Origin: JBBDSV01 sp040904785
Lineage (GTDB): Bacteria > Actinomycetota > Nitriliruptoria > Nitriliruptorales > Nitriliruptoraceae
Assembly: GCA_040904785.1 (NCBI GenBank)
Contig: JBBDSV010000045.1
Location: 1 to 6,946 of the forward strand
Direction of reading: 5' to 3'
Length of the DNA: 6,946 bases
The notes below the pieces were generated by a model. That model ran no database searches and was not told the DNA's origin. It saw only the letters and a list, made by a program, of their open reading frames with translations. The position numbers and the translations under genes are program-made. Positions 1-5,341 of this stretch are shown in pieces (within the stretch, counting starts at the first letter, position 1; each line of letters opens with the position of its first letter).

Positions 1-37
1 CAGTGGCGGTTACCACGGTTCAGCGGGAAACTCTTCT

Positions 38-52
38 GCTTCAGTCTGAAGC
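38..52. promoter_or_regulatory. Perfect 15-bp palindrome upstream of the csbD-like gene
   Basis: The sequence GCTTCAG-T-CTGAAGC is a perfect inverted repeat of 7 bp around one central base, ending 25 bases before the csbD-like start codon. Its position suits an operator for that gene. It is too tight (1-base centre) to form a good full-length RNA hairpin, which favours a protein-binding site over a terminator. No recognisable -35/-10 pair was found around it, so the role is inference. Confidence 0.35.
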
Positions 53-77
53 GTTCGTTTCAAGTGGGAGGCAGGTC

Positions 78-248
78 ATGGCCGGAACCGGTGACAAAGT
101 CAAAGGCAAGACAAATGAAATCGTCGGCAAGGCCGCCGGCGACAAGTCGCAGCAGATGAAGGGAAAGGTCCAGCAGGCGAAGGGAAGGGCGAAGAATGCG
201 GTTGGCGAATTCAAGCAGAGGGCGGACCGCAAGTCTGATCGCCGATAA
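78..248 (+). CDS. CsbD-family small stress-response protein
   Basis: This is a 56-residue, highly charged, Lys/Gly-rich protein without membrane segments or a signal peptide. The core matches the CsbD family (Pfam CsbD): DKVKGKTNEIVGKAAGDK is followed by a second KGK..QAKGRAKNAVGE block, the usual two-helix repeat of these proteins. Members are typically about 55-70 residues, so the length is normal. CsbD proteins are general-stress-induced (sigma-B regulon in Bacillus) and have no established biochemical activity. The ATG at 78 was chosen because GGAGG lies at 67-71 with 6-base spacing. The frame is open upstream to a GTG at 3, but those 25 extra residues look unlike the family. It stands alone: a hairpin follows the stop by 12 bases, and the next gene is 320 bases away. 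Confidence 0.88.
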   Translation: MAGTGDKVKGKTNEIVGKAAGDKSQQMKGKVQQAKGRAKNAVGEFKQRADRKSDRR

Positions 249-260
249 CCGCTGCTGCGC

Positions 261-290
261 GACGACCCACCGTCATGGCGGTTGGTCGTC
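261..290 (+). terminator. Hairpin terminator after the csbD-like gene
   Basis: GACGACC at 261-267 pairs with GGTCGTC at 284-290. After a single C/T mismatch, ACCG at 269-272 pairs with CGGT at 279-282, leaving the loop TCATGG. This gives 11 base pairs plus one mismatch, starting 12 bases after the stop codon. No U-tract follows, which is common for actinobacterial intrinsic terminators. Position and strength make a terminator the simplest reading. Confidence 0.7.
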
Positions 291-343
291 CATGCCGCCC
301 GTTTGTCAGCGATGTCTGAAATCTGCACCGATGTCAGTCGGCT

Positions 344-368
344 GGTGTCCAGGGGTGGTCACAACACT
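344..368 (+). mobile_element. Possible left terminal repeat of an IS30-type remnant
   Basis: The stretch GGTGTCCAGGGGTGGTCACAACACT reads, on the other strand, as GTGTTGTGACCACCCC..., resembling from memory the ends of actinobacterial IS30-family elements. It lies 22 bases upstream of the putative transposase start at 391, a fitting distance. No partner repeat was found anywhere in the window, so the assignment rests on resemblance and position only. Confidence 0.3.
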
Positions 369-390
369 TCCGTGATCGAGGGAGGTCGTG

Positions 391-498
391 ATGTCATCGG
401 TGCGTCGTGTGAAGAAGGGGCCGGGGCGTCGTCCGCAGTCGGCCGAGCGTCGACGGTTCATGGAGCTCCGCGCCTGCGGAAGATGTCAACGGACGTAG
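391..498 (+). pseudogene. 5' remnant of an IS30-family-like transposase gene
   Basis: An ATG at 391, preceded by GGAGG at 381-385 (5-base spacing), opens a 35-codon frame ending in TAG at 496-498. Its first 27 or so residues (MSSVRRVKKGPGRRPQ, then SAERRRFMELRA) resemble the N-terminus of actinobacterial IS30-family transposases, which run KGPGRRPQSA..R.RFMELRA before the first helix-turn-helix. The resemblance stops at about base 475-480. The rest of the transposase (HTH, DDE domain) is absent in all frames downstream, so only a fragment under a tenth of a normal gene is left. The sequence after the break holds the control region of the tetR gene. The family call is from memory of the motif and would need a database search. 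A chance basic peptide is the alternative. Confidence 0.5.
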
Positions 499-499
499 A
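486..499. promoter_or_regulatory. Candidate TetR operator upstream of the tetR gene (site 2)
   Basis: TCAACG-GA-CGTAGA is an imperfect palindrome. With the next base included it matches 13 of 15 positions of the perfect palindrome in front of the exporter gene (1183-1197). It overlaps the likely -10 box TAGACT at 496-501, so binding would block transcription of the repressor gene. Two matching sites flanking one tetR gene are the usual pattern for autoregulation plus control of a neighbour. Function is inferred. Confidence 0.55.
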
Positions 500-501
500 C
501 T
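496..501 (+). promoter_or_regulatory. Candidate -10 box for the tetR gene
   Basis: TAGACT matches the -10 consensus TATAAT at four positions, including both outer Ts and the A at position 2. It lies 66 bases before the tetR start. The -35 region at the usual distance (about 472-479, CCTGCGG) is poor, as is common in actinobacteria. Overlap with the candidate operator supports it. Confidence 0.35.
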
Positions 502-567
502 TTGTGGTGGCCGGGCCGCATCGTGTGTGCTCGCGTGCGGCGCGAGAATCGACATCGGGAGCGTGCG

Positions 568-1161
568 ATGGTGCGTACCGGCAGACGCCCCGGTGGCGCC
601 GACACGCAAAGCGAGATCCTTGCGGCCGCGCGTGAGCAGTTCGCGGCGAAGGGGTATTCCGGGTCGACCATCCGTGGCATCGCCGCGGCCGCCGGCGTCG
701 ATCCCGCGCTCATCCACCACTACTTCGGCACCAAGCGCGCGCTGTTCGTCACCGCCGTCCAATTGCCCTTCCACCCCGATGAGGTGCTGGCGGCCGGGGT
801 CGAGGGCGATCCGCAGCAGGCCGGGGAGCGGATCGTGCGCATGCTCCTTGGCATCTGGAGCACCGAGGAGGGTCGCGCGGCAACGCAGTCCCTGCTGCGC
901 TCGGCGCTGACCGACGACGACCTGCTGAAGATGCTCCGTGAGTTCATGATCGACAGCGTGGTGACCCCGCTCGTGGCAGCGGCCGCGTCGGACCATCACC
1001 GGCTGCGTGCCGGGTTCGTCGCGTCACAGGTCATCGGGCTGGCGTTCGTGCGCCACATCGCTCAGGTCGAGCCGCTCGCCTCGTCGGACCATGACACCGT
1101 CGTGCGCGTGGTTGCACCGACACTGCAGCGCTACCTCACCGGAGACATCGGGGTCAGCTGA
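568..1161 (+). CDS. TetR/AcrR-family transcriptional repressor
   Basis: This 197-residue protein has the usual TetR length and layout. The N-terminal DNA-binding domain spans about residues 12-60: DTQSEILAAAREQFAAKGY, then STIRGIAAAAGVDPALIHHY as the helix-turn-helix, then F-GTKRALF leading into helix 4. The C-terminal part, with RMLLGIWSTEEGR and SLLRSALTDDDLLKMLREF, resembles the actinobacterial ligand-binding domain class TetR_C_16. The ATG at 568 has GGGAG at 557-561. A longer reading from TTG at 502 would add 22 residues outside the family and run through the promoter. The next gene, an RND/MMPL exporter, starts 96 bases downstream in the same direction. Matching palindromes precede both genes, so the protein probably represses itself and the exporter. 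The inducing ligand cannot be deduced. Confidence 0.93.
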   Translation: MVRTGRRPGGADTQSEILAAAREQFAAKGYSGSTIRGIAAAAGVDPALIHHYFGTKRALFVTAVQLPFHPDEVLAAGVEGDPQQAGERIVRMLLGIWSTEEGRAATQSLLRSALTDDDLLKMLREFMIDSVVTPLVAAAASDHHRLRAGFVASQVIGLAFVRHIAQVEPLASSDHDTVVRVVAPTLQRYLTGDIGVS

Positions 1162-1182
1162 TCGTCGCCGGACGGCGTTTAT

Positions 1183-1196
1183 TCAACGAACGTTGA
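1183..1196. promoter_or_regulatory. Candidate TetR operator in front of the exporter gene (site 1)
   Basis: TCAACG-AA-CGTTGA is a perfect inverted repeat of 6 bp with a 2-base centre. Its right half contains the first four bases of the -35 box TTGACA (1193-1198), so a bound repressor would exclude RNA polymerase. A near-identical site lies upstream of the tetR gene at 486-499. Short palindromes like this are typical TetR-family operators. Confidence 0.65.
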
Positions 1197-1221
1197 CATC
1201 GCGGCAGCGTCGGCGTACCGT
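1193..1221 (+). promoter_or_regulatory. Likely promoter of the MMPL exporter gene
   Basis: The -35 box TTGACA (1193-1198) is a perfect consensus match. After a 17-base spacer comes TACCGT (1216-1221), a -10 candidate with the conserved TA...T. Transcription would start near 1228, giving an mRNA leader of about 30 bases. The exporter can thus be transcribed independently of the repressor gene that ends at 1161. Confidence 0.55.
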
Positions 1222-1257
1222 TTGTTCATCACCTGTTGAGTTTCGGATGGTGCTCGA

Positions 1258-3699
1258 ATGCGTGTGCTCCTCGGATGGATGCAGTCGGCCGCTACACGCA
1301 GCCCTGCCCGGGTGCTTGGCGTGCTCGCCGCAGCGACGGTGGTGCTGGCGGCACTCGCCTCGACCAACGTCGTCGAGGTAGACCTGGCTCAGCTCGGCAG
1401 TGACGACTCCCACGCCGTGCAGGCGATCAATCGTGTCCGCAACGAGTTCGCCGATCCGACCGCGTCTCTCCAGGTGCTGGTCGACACCGGGGCCGATGGC
1501 AACGTGCTCAGCCGCGAGGGTTTCGCGGCGATCGAGGCCGTTGAGAGCGCCGCTCTCGAGGTGCTCGGTCCGGCGGTGCGGACCGACGACGCGGGCCAGC
1601 CGCAGTTGTTGTCCCTACGTTCGGGTGTCGGCGGGGTGCTGGCGCAGCAGGGTGCCGACCTCCGACAGCTCGACGATGCGACACTCGGGAGCGTTGCGGC
1701 GCGGGCAGCGGTGGCCAATCCGCAGCTGGCGGCACTGGTGTCCGACGATCTCGATGTCGCCTCTGGGTCTGCGCGCGGTACCGCCGTACTCGTGTTGCTC
1801 GACCCGGCGCTCACCGAGACACAGCGCACCGACGCTGCGCAACGCGTTGCCGATGCGCTCGATGACCCGGATGTCGCCGGATTGGCCGGCGACATCGAGG
1901 TGACGGTGTTCAGCAACGGACTGTTCGTCACCGGTCTGATTCAGGCGATTCGGGCCGAAGTTCCCGTGCTGTTCGGTCTCGCGCTGCTCGTGGTATTGAC
2001 GATCCTCGGCTTTGCCTACCGCTCAGTGTCCGACGTCGTTGTCGGCCTCATCGGCCTGCTCGCGACCGTCGTCTGGACCTTCGGGCTCGTTGCCCTGCTC
2101 GGTCCTGCGAACCTCGGCTGGACCGGTCCGCTGACGCAGTTGGCAGTGATCGTGCCCGTGCTCCTGGTTGGTCTGGGCATCGACTATTCGGTCCACCTCA
2201 CCGCGCGCTACCGCGAGGAACGTGCCGCCGGCCAGGCGCCGGCGGCCGCGGCCGACCGGGCCCTGGCGACCGTCGGCACGACATTGGTGCTCGCCACTGC
2301 CGCCACCGCGCTTGGGTTCGCGTCCATCGCGACGGCACCGGTGCAGATGTTGGCCGATTTCGGCGTGTTTCTGGCCCTGGGCGTGGTTTGCGCCTTCGTC
2401 TTGATGGGGCTGTTGGTTCCCGGGGCGAGTGTGCTGCGCGACCGCAGGCGTGCGGGCGTTGCACGGTCGCAGGTCCGCGAGCTGGACCTCGGCCGATTAC
2501 TGGGAGGTCCCACGTGGCTGGCGCGACGCCGACCGTTGACCGGAATGGCTGTCGCCGGGCTGCTGATGGCGGCATCGCTGGTCGCTGCGACGGCGCTGGA
2601 GATCGAGTTCGAGCGCGGCGACTTCGTTCCTGAAGGATCAGAAGTCGCCGCTGTACTCGCCCATCAGGAGGAGTTGTTCGGAGGCGGGGTGACCGAATCC
2701 ACCTTCGTCCTCGTCGACGGTGATCTCGCCGAGGTCGAGGTGGCCAACGCGGTATGGGCCGCGCAGCGTGACGTCGCCGACGTCGATGGTGTCCGGTCTG
2801 TCGGGGGCGCCCCACAGGTCTTGTCGATCATGACGATGGCTGCAGCCGCGTTGGACCCCGCTGGCGGACCGCTGCCGGGCGGAACGCCCGCGGAGGCTGA
2901 CCCAGGGCCCGGAGGACCTGCAGTGTGGACCGACGATGGGTTCGCCGCCGACGCCGACCTCGATGCCGTCTACGCGCTGTTGCGCGACCGTGTCGGCGAG
3001 CAGCGTGTCGCCCGACTCTTGGCGCCGGACAACGCCGCCGCGGTCATCCAGATCCGCACCGTGGTCGGTGACTCCGGGGCGGAACGCGTCCAGCGGGAGA
3101 TCGCCGCCGCGTTCGCACCAGTTGAGACGGCCGGCGCCGTCGTGACCGTGACCAGCGAACCGATCATCATCGCCGAGATGAGTGACGAGCTCAGCGCGTT
3201 CCAGCTGCGGGCGATCGCGCTCACGTTGGTCGTCGTGCTCGCGCTCCTGGCGGCCTACTACGCGGTGGCTCGTCGGCAGCCGCTGCTCGGTGTGATCGCG
3301 ATGATCCCTGCCACCGTCAGCGCTTCGCTCGTACTCGGAACCATGTGGGCGCTCGGGATCGCGTTCAACGTCCTGACCGCGACGCTGACCGCGATCGCCG
3401 TCGGGATCGGCGTCCCCTACGGGGTGCACGTCGTCAATCGTTTCGCCGAAGCCCGGGAGCACGCTGACGCAGATACGGCGATCGCCACCACGCTGCGCAG
3501 CACCGGTGCGGCGCTGGCCGGCTCGGCGCTCACCACGCTTGGCGCATTCGTGGTGCTGACGTTCTCCGGGCTGCCGCCGATCCGCTCGCTCGGACTGCTC
3601 GGTGGCGCTGGGATCGTGTTCGCGTTGCTTGCCGCGGTGCTCGTCCAGCCGGGGGCGTTGGTTGCGTGGGCCCGCCGCGCTGCGTCACGCCATCCGTGA
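1258..3699 (+). CDS. RND-superfamily MMPL-type exporter (HAE3-like)
   Basis: This 813-residue inner-membrane protein has the duplicated RND layout. TM1 is at about 15-36, a large extracytoplasmic loop at 37-230, and TM2-6 at 235-388. The second half repeats this with TM7 at 426-446, a second loop at 447-648 and TM8-12 at 650-800. TM4 carries GLGIDYSVHLTARYREE with the Asp309-Tyr310 pair expected for proton relay in MMPL proteins. The matching TM10 motif is IGVPYGVHVVNRF, with Pro720 in place of Asp. Overall it resembles the hydrophobe/amphiphile efflux-3 branch more than long mycobacterial MmpL proteins, as it lacks their long C-terminal tail. The second loop has a Gly/Pro-rich linker around 540-560. 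ATG 1258 has only a weak ribosome site (GGATGG near 1245), and no better start exists. It is probably repressed by the upstream TetR protein. Substrate is unknown; a lipid or hydrophobic compound is a family-based guess. Confidence 0.92.
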   Translation: MRVLLGWMQSAATRSPARVLGVLAAATVVLAALASTNVVEVDLAQLGSDDSHAVQAINRVRNEFADPTASLQVLVDTGADGNVLSREGFAAIEAVESAALEVLGPAVRTDDAGQPQLLSLRSGVGGVLAQQGADLRQLDDATLGSVAARAAVANPQLAALVSDDLDVASGSARGTAVLVLLDPALTETQRTDAAQRVADALDDPDVAGLAGDIEVTVFSNGLFVTGLIQAIRAEVPVLFGLALLVVLTILGFAYRSVSDVVVGLIGLLATVVWTFGLVALLGPANLGWTGPLTQLAVIVPVLLVGLGIDYSVHLTARYREERAAGQAPAAAADRALATVGTTLVLATAATALGFASIATAPVQMLADFGVFLALGVVCAFVLMGLLVPGASVLRDRRRAGVARSQVRELDLGRLLGGPTWLARRRPLTGMAVAGLLMAASLVAATALEIEFERGDFVPEGSEVAAVLAHQEELFGGGVTESTFVLVDGDLAEVEVANAVWAAQRDVADVDGVRSVGGAPQVLSIMTMAAAALDPAGGPLPGGTPAEADPGPGGPAVWTDDGFAADADLDAVYALLRDRVGEQRVARLLAPDNAAAVIQIRTVVGDSGAERVQREIAAAFAPVETAGAVVTVTSEPIIIAEMSDELSAFQLRAIALTLVVVLALLAAYYAVARRQPLLGVIAMIPATVSASLVLGTMWALGIAFNVLTATLTAIAVGIGVPYGVHVVNRFAEAREHADADTAIATTLRSTGAALAGSALTTLGAFVVLTFSGLPPIRSLGLLGGAGIVFALLAAVLVQPGALVAWARRAASRHP

Positions 3700-3744
3700 G
3701 GGACGACGCCCGCTCCCACGCGCGAGGACCGATGACGACGCGCT

Positions 3745-3794
3745 CGAACGCATCGCCGACGTCACGGTCCAGGCGAGCGACGGGCATGCGTTCG
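3745..3794. repeat. 9-bp perfect inverted repeat in the exporter-map gap
   Basis: CGAACGCAT (3745-3753) and ATGCGTTCG (3786-3794) are exact inverted copies 32 bases apart, with a smaller CGCC/GGCG pair inside (3754-3757 with 3772-3775). An overlapping alternative fold is possible, GGACCG (3726-3731) with CGGTCC (3765-3770). It lies 45 bases after the exporter stop and could act as a transcription terminator or a processing structure. The gap 3700-3870 otherwise shows no gene. Confidence 0.5.
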
Positions 3795-3822
3795 GACCAC
3801 GGTGTCGATCCTCGCCTGTGGG

Positions 3823-3828
3823 TAGCGT
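3823..3828 (+). promoter_or_regulatory. Weak -10 candidate for map
   Basis: TAGCGT, 42 bases before the map start, fits the TA...T pattern seen in many GC-rich actinobacterial -10 boxes. No convincing -35 element is placed 16-18 bases upstream (GGTGTC at 3801-3806 is the nearest). It is offered as the best candidate in the gap. Confidence 0.25.
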
Positions 3829-3870
3829 GGCCCTGACGGGTTTTCGTGCGAGCTCTGGCGGGTGGGGCCC

Positions 3871-4647
3871 ATGATCGAGATTCTCAGCCCCACCAAGGTG
3901 GCTCGAGCGAGAGAAGCAGGCGCCCTTGTCGCATACATCCTGCAGGCGCTGAAACGTCGCGTCAGCGTCGGGACGAATCTCCTCGAGATCGACCGGTGGA
4001 CCGAGGCCATGATCGTCGAGGCACAAGCGCAGTCCTGCTATGTCGACTACGCGCCGTCCTTCGGTCGCGGGCGATTCGGCCACTACATCTGCACATCGGT
4101 CAACGACGCTGTGCTCCATGGAATGCCCCACGATTACACGCTCGCCGATGGCGATCTGCTGACGCTCGATCTCGCGGTTTCCAAGGCAGGCGTCGCCGCC
4201 GACTCTGCCATCAGTTTCATCGTGGGCAACGCGACGTCGCCGGACAGCGTTTCGCTGATCAACACGACCGTGCGCGCGCTCGACGCCGGGATCGCCGCTG
4301 CCGGGCCTGGAGTTCAAATCGGCGACATCTCGTATGCGATCGGCTCCGTCCTCAGCGAGGCGGGGTACTCGATCAATGCCGAATTCGGCGGTCATGGCAT
4401 CGGATCGACGATGCATCAGGACCCGCACGTCTCGAACACCGGCCGCCCAGGACGTGGATACGTGTTGCGCCCCGGGCTGTTGCTGGCACTCGAGCCGTGG
4501 GTCATGGCCGACTGCGCTGAACTCGTCACCGACGCCGACGGGTGGACCCTCCGCAGTGCGACAGGCTGCCGCACGGCGCACAGTGAGCACACGATCGCAA
4601 TCACCGATGACGGCGCCGAAGTCTTGACGCTGCCCGCGCGAGAGTGA
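3871..4647 (+). CDS. map: Type I methionine aminopeptidase
   Basis: This 258-residue cytoplasmic metalloprotease removes the initiator methionine from new proteins. It has the pita-bread fold of peptidase family M24A, and its length matches the short bacterial type I form. All expected active-site residues are visible: His83 (LHGMP), metal ligands Asp100 and Asp111 eleven residues apart (TLDLAVSKAGVAADSA), His175 (FGGHGIG), Glu208 (LLALEPW) and Glu239 (SEHTIAIT). His182 also fits the conserved second histidine. The enzyme should be active. ATG 3871 is preferred, with GGTGGGG just ahead; a GTG at 3862 would add three residues and has no ribosome site. The gene stands alone, not in the secY-adk-map-infA ribosomal cluster typical of the housekeeping copy, so it is probably a second, paralogous aminopeptidase, as many actinobacteria carry. 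The vapC gene follows after 36 bases. Confidence 0.93.
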   Translation: MIEILSPTKVARAREAGALVAYILQALKRRVSVGTNLLEIDRWTEAMIVEAQAQSCYVDYAPSFGRGRFGHYICTSVNDAVLHGMPHDYTLADGDLLTLDLAVSKAGVAADSAISFIVGNATSPDSVSLINTTVRALDAGIAAAGPGVQIGDISYAIGSVLSEAGYSINAEFGGHGIGSTMHQDPHVSNTGRPGRGYVLRPGLLLALEPWVMADCAELVTDADGWTLRSATGCRTAHSEHTIAITDDGAEVLTLPARE

Positions 4648-4683
4648 CCGTGAGGGCGCAGCTCCGCGTCCCGCTGCCTTCTC

Positions 4684-5112
4684 GTGACATTCGTCCTCGA
4701 CACCAGCGTCGTTCCCGAGCTGCGAAAGGTGCGATCCGGCAAGGCGGATCCCGCTGTTGCCGATTGGGCAGCGAGCCTTCCGTCGGCGCAGCTGTTCGCG
4801 TCGTCGATCACGATGCACGAACTCGAGCATGGCGTCCTGCTCGCCGAGCGTGCCGATCCGGCCAAGGGGGCCGTACTGCGTCAATGGCTCGATGACAGCG
4901 TGGCGGCTGCGTTCGATCAACGTGTTCTCGCGGTCGATGCGGCCGTCGCCCGACGTGCCGCAGCGTTGCACGTTCCCGATCCGGCACCGTTCCGTGATGC
5001 GCTGATCGGGGCGACGGCACTCGTCCATCAGACGACGCTGGCCACCAGAATTGTGCGCGACTTCGTCCGATTCGACGGCCTTGAGGTCATCAATCCATGG
5101 CAGACCCGGTGA
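4684..5112 (+). CDS. vapC: VapC-family PIN-domain toxin (ribonuclease), no adjacent antitoxin
   Basis: The protein has 142 residues, the usual size for VapC toxins, which are Mg-dependent endoribonucleases that block translation by cutting tRNA or rRNA. The acidic PIN residues are present: Asp6 (FVLDTSVV), Glu46 (ITMHELEHG), Asp105 (FRDALIGATA) and Asp126 (IVRDF). VVPELRK after the first Asp and the final INPW motif are typical of the VapC/FitB-like subgroup. GTG 4684 is the only possible start, since the frame has a stop at 4651-4653. No clear ribosome site precedes it. VapC is normally preceded by an overlapping vapB antitoxin gene, but here the 36 bases upstream hold none and the gene before is map. 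No antitoxin-like frame is seen downstream either. It is either an orphan toxin, neutralised from elsewhere or weakly expressed, or its vapB was lost. Confidence 0.87.
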   Translation: MTFVLDTSVVPELRKVRSGKADPAVADWAASLPSAQLFASSITMHELEHGVLLAERADPAKGAVLRQWLDDSVAAAFDQRVLAVDAAVARRAAALHVPDPAPFRDALIGATALVHQTTLATRIVRDFVRFDGLEVINPWQTR

Positions 5113-5122
5113 TGGACGCGCA

Positions 5123-5150
5123 CCAATCGCGACGTTTTTCACTCGATTGG
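5123..5150. repeat. 7-bp inverted repeat at the vapC/DoxX-remnant junction
   Basis: CCAATCG (5123-5129) and CGATTGG (5144-5150) are exact inverted copies around a 14-base loop containing a TTTTT run. It begins 10 bases after the vapC stop and spans the point where DoxX similarity begins. It may be the vapC terminator or a scar of rearrangement; chance is also possible for a repeat this short. Confidence 0.35.
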
Positions 5151-5296
5151 CGGCGACGGGCCTGGTCGTGCTGATGACCTTTTCGGTCATTGCGCACGTG
5201 CGTCGGGGTGAGGCGGCGGTGATCGGGATCAACCTGGCAGCGTTGGCGGCGGCAGTGCTTCTCGCCTGGGGACGCTTCGGTCTCTACTTGCTCTGG
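5132..5296 (+). pseudogene. C-terminal remnant of a DoxX-family membrane protein
   Basis: In the frame with codons starting at 5132, the translation TFFTRLAATGLVVLMTFSVI continues AHVRRGEAAVIGINLAALAA, then a final hydrophobic stretch ending AWGRFGLYLL. This fits the last half of short DoxX-like proteins, which end with LTPLAA.GL.LLM, a H.RRGE turn, a last transmembrane helix and a GRFGPY tail. Two membrane segments remain (about 5150-5195 and 5220-5265). About 70 N-terminal residues are missing, no start codon lies in frame between the vapC end and the similarity, and the frame runs on past the expected end through TGG at 5294-5296, perhaps a mutated stop. The frame has an ATG at 5051 inside vapC, but that peptide would be an out-of-frame shadow there. 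DoxX proteins are associated with redox and thiol stress in mycobacteria; this copy should be non-functional. Confidence 0.6.
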
Positions 5297-5314
5297 TGCC
5301 GCGCGTTGGGCACC
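5295..5314 (+). terminator. Hairpin after the DoxX remnant
   Basis: GGTGCC (5295-5300) pairs perfectly with GGCACC (5309-5314) around an 8-base loop. It sits where the original doxX gene would have ended and could stop transcription arriving from map and vapC. No U-tract is present. Confidence 0.4.
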
Positions 5315-5341
5315 GTCGATGGATGTTCTGATTGTCACCCG

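Noticed and set aside
8..30. Sigma-B/F-like promoter (GGTT ... GGGAAA) ahead of the csbD-like gene
   Set aside because: Tempting because CsbD is a stress gene, but the boxes are incomplete and the spacing (13 bases) is short for the actinobacterial sigma-F pattern.
3..77. Upstream extension of the csbD-like gene from GTG at 3
   Set aside because: The 25 extra residues do not look like CsbD, and the ATG at 78 has a good ribosome site at 67-71.
309..337. Two copies of CGATGTC about 20 bases apart
   Set aside because: Seven-base direct repeats are expected by chance at this GC content, and there is no third copy.
394..999. 201-codon open frame on the - strand across tetR
   Set aside because: It is antisense to the well-supported TetR domain and has His/Arg/Gln-rich composition without motifs.
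2198..2815. 205-codon - strand frame inside the exporter gene
   Set aside because: It is extremely Arg/Pro-rich and antisense to clear transmembrane-coding sequence.
3696..3836. 46-codon frame starting at the GTG that overlaps the exporter stop
   Set aside because: It is Arg/Ser-rich with no motif and no ribosome site of its own, and it runs through the inverted repeats.
4644..4895. Possible vapB-like frame from GTG overlapping the map stop
   Set aside because: Its translation is an Arg-rich shadow of vapC that overlaps most of it and shows no ribbon-helix-helix or AbrB-type antitoxin pattern.
3685..5232. 515-codon open frame on the - strand across map and vapC
   Set aside because: It is antisense to two genes with clear catalytic motifs, has an Arg/Asp/Gly-rich composition typical of the opposite strand of GC-rich genes, and shows no recognisable domain.
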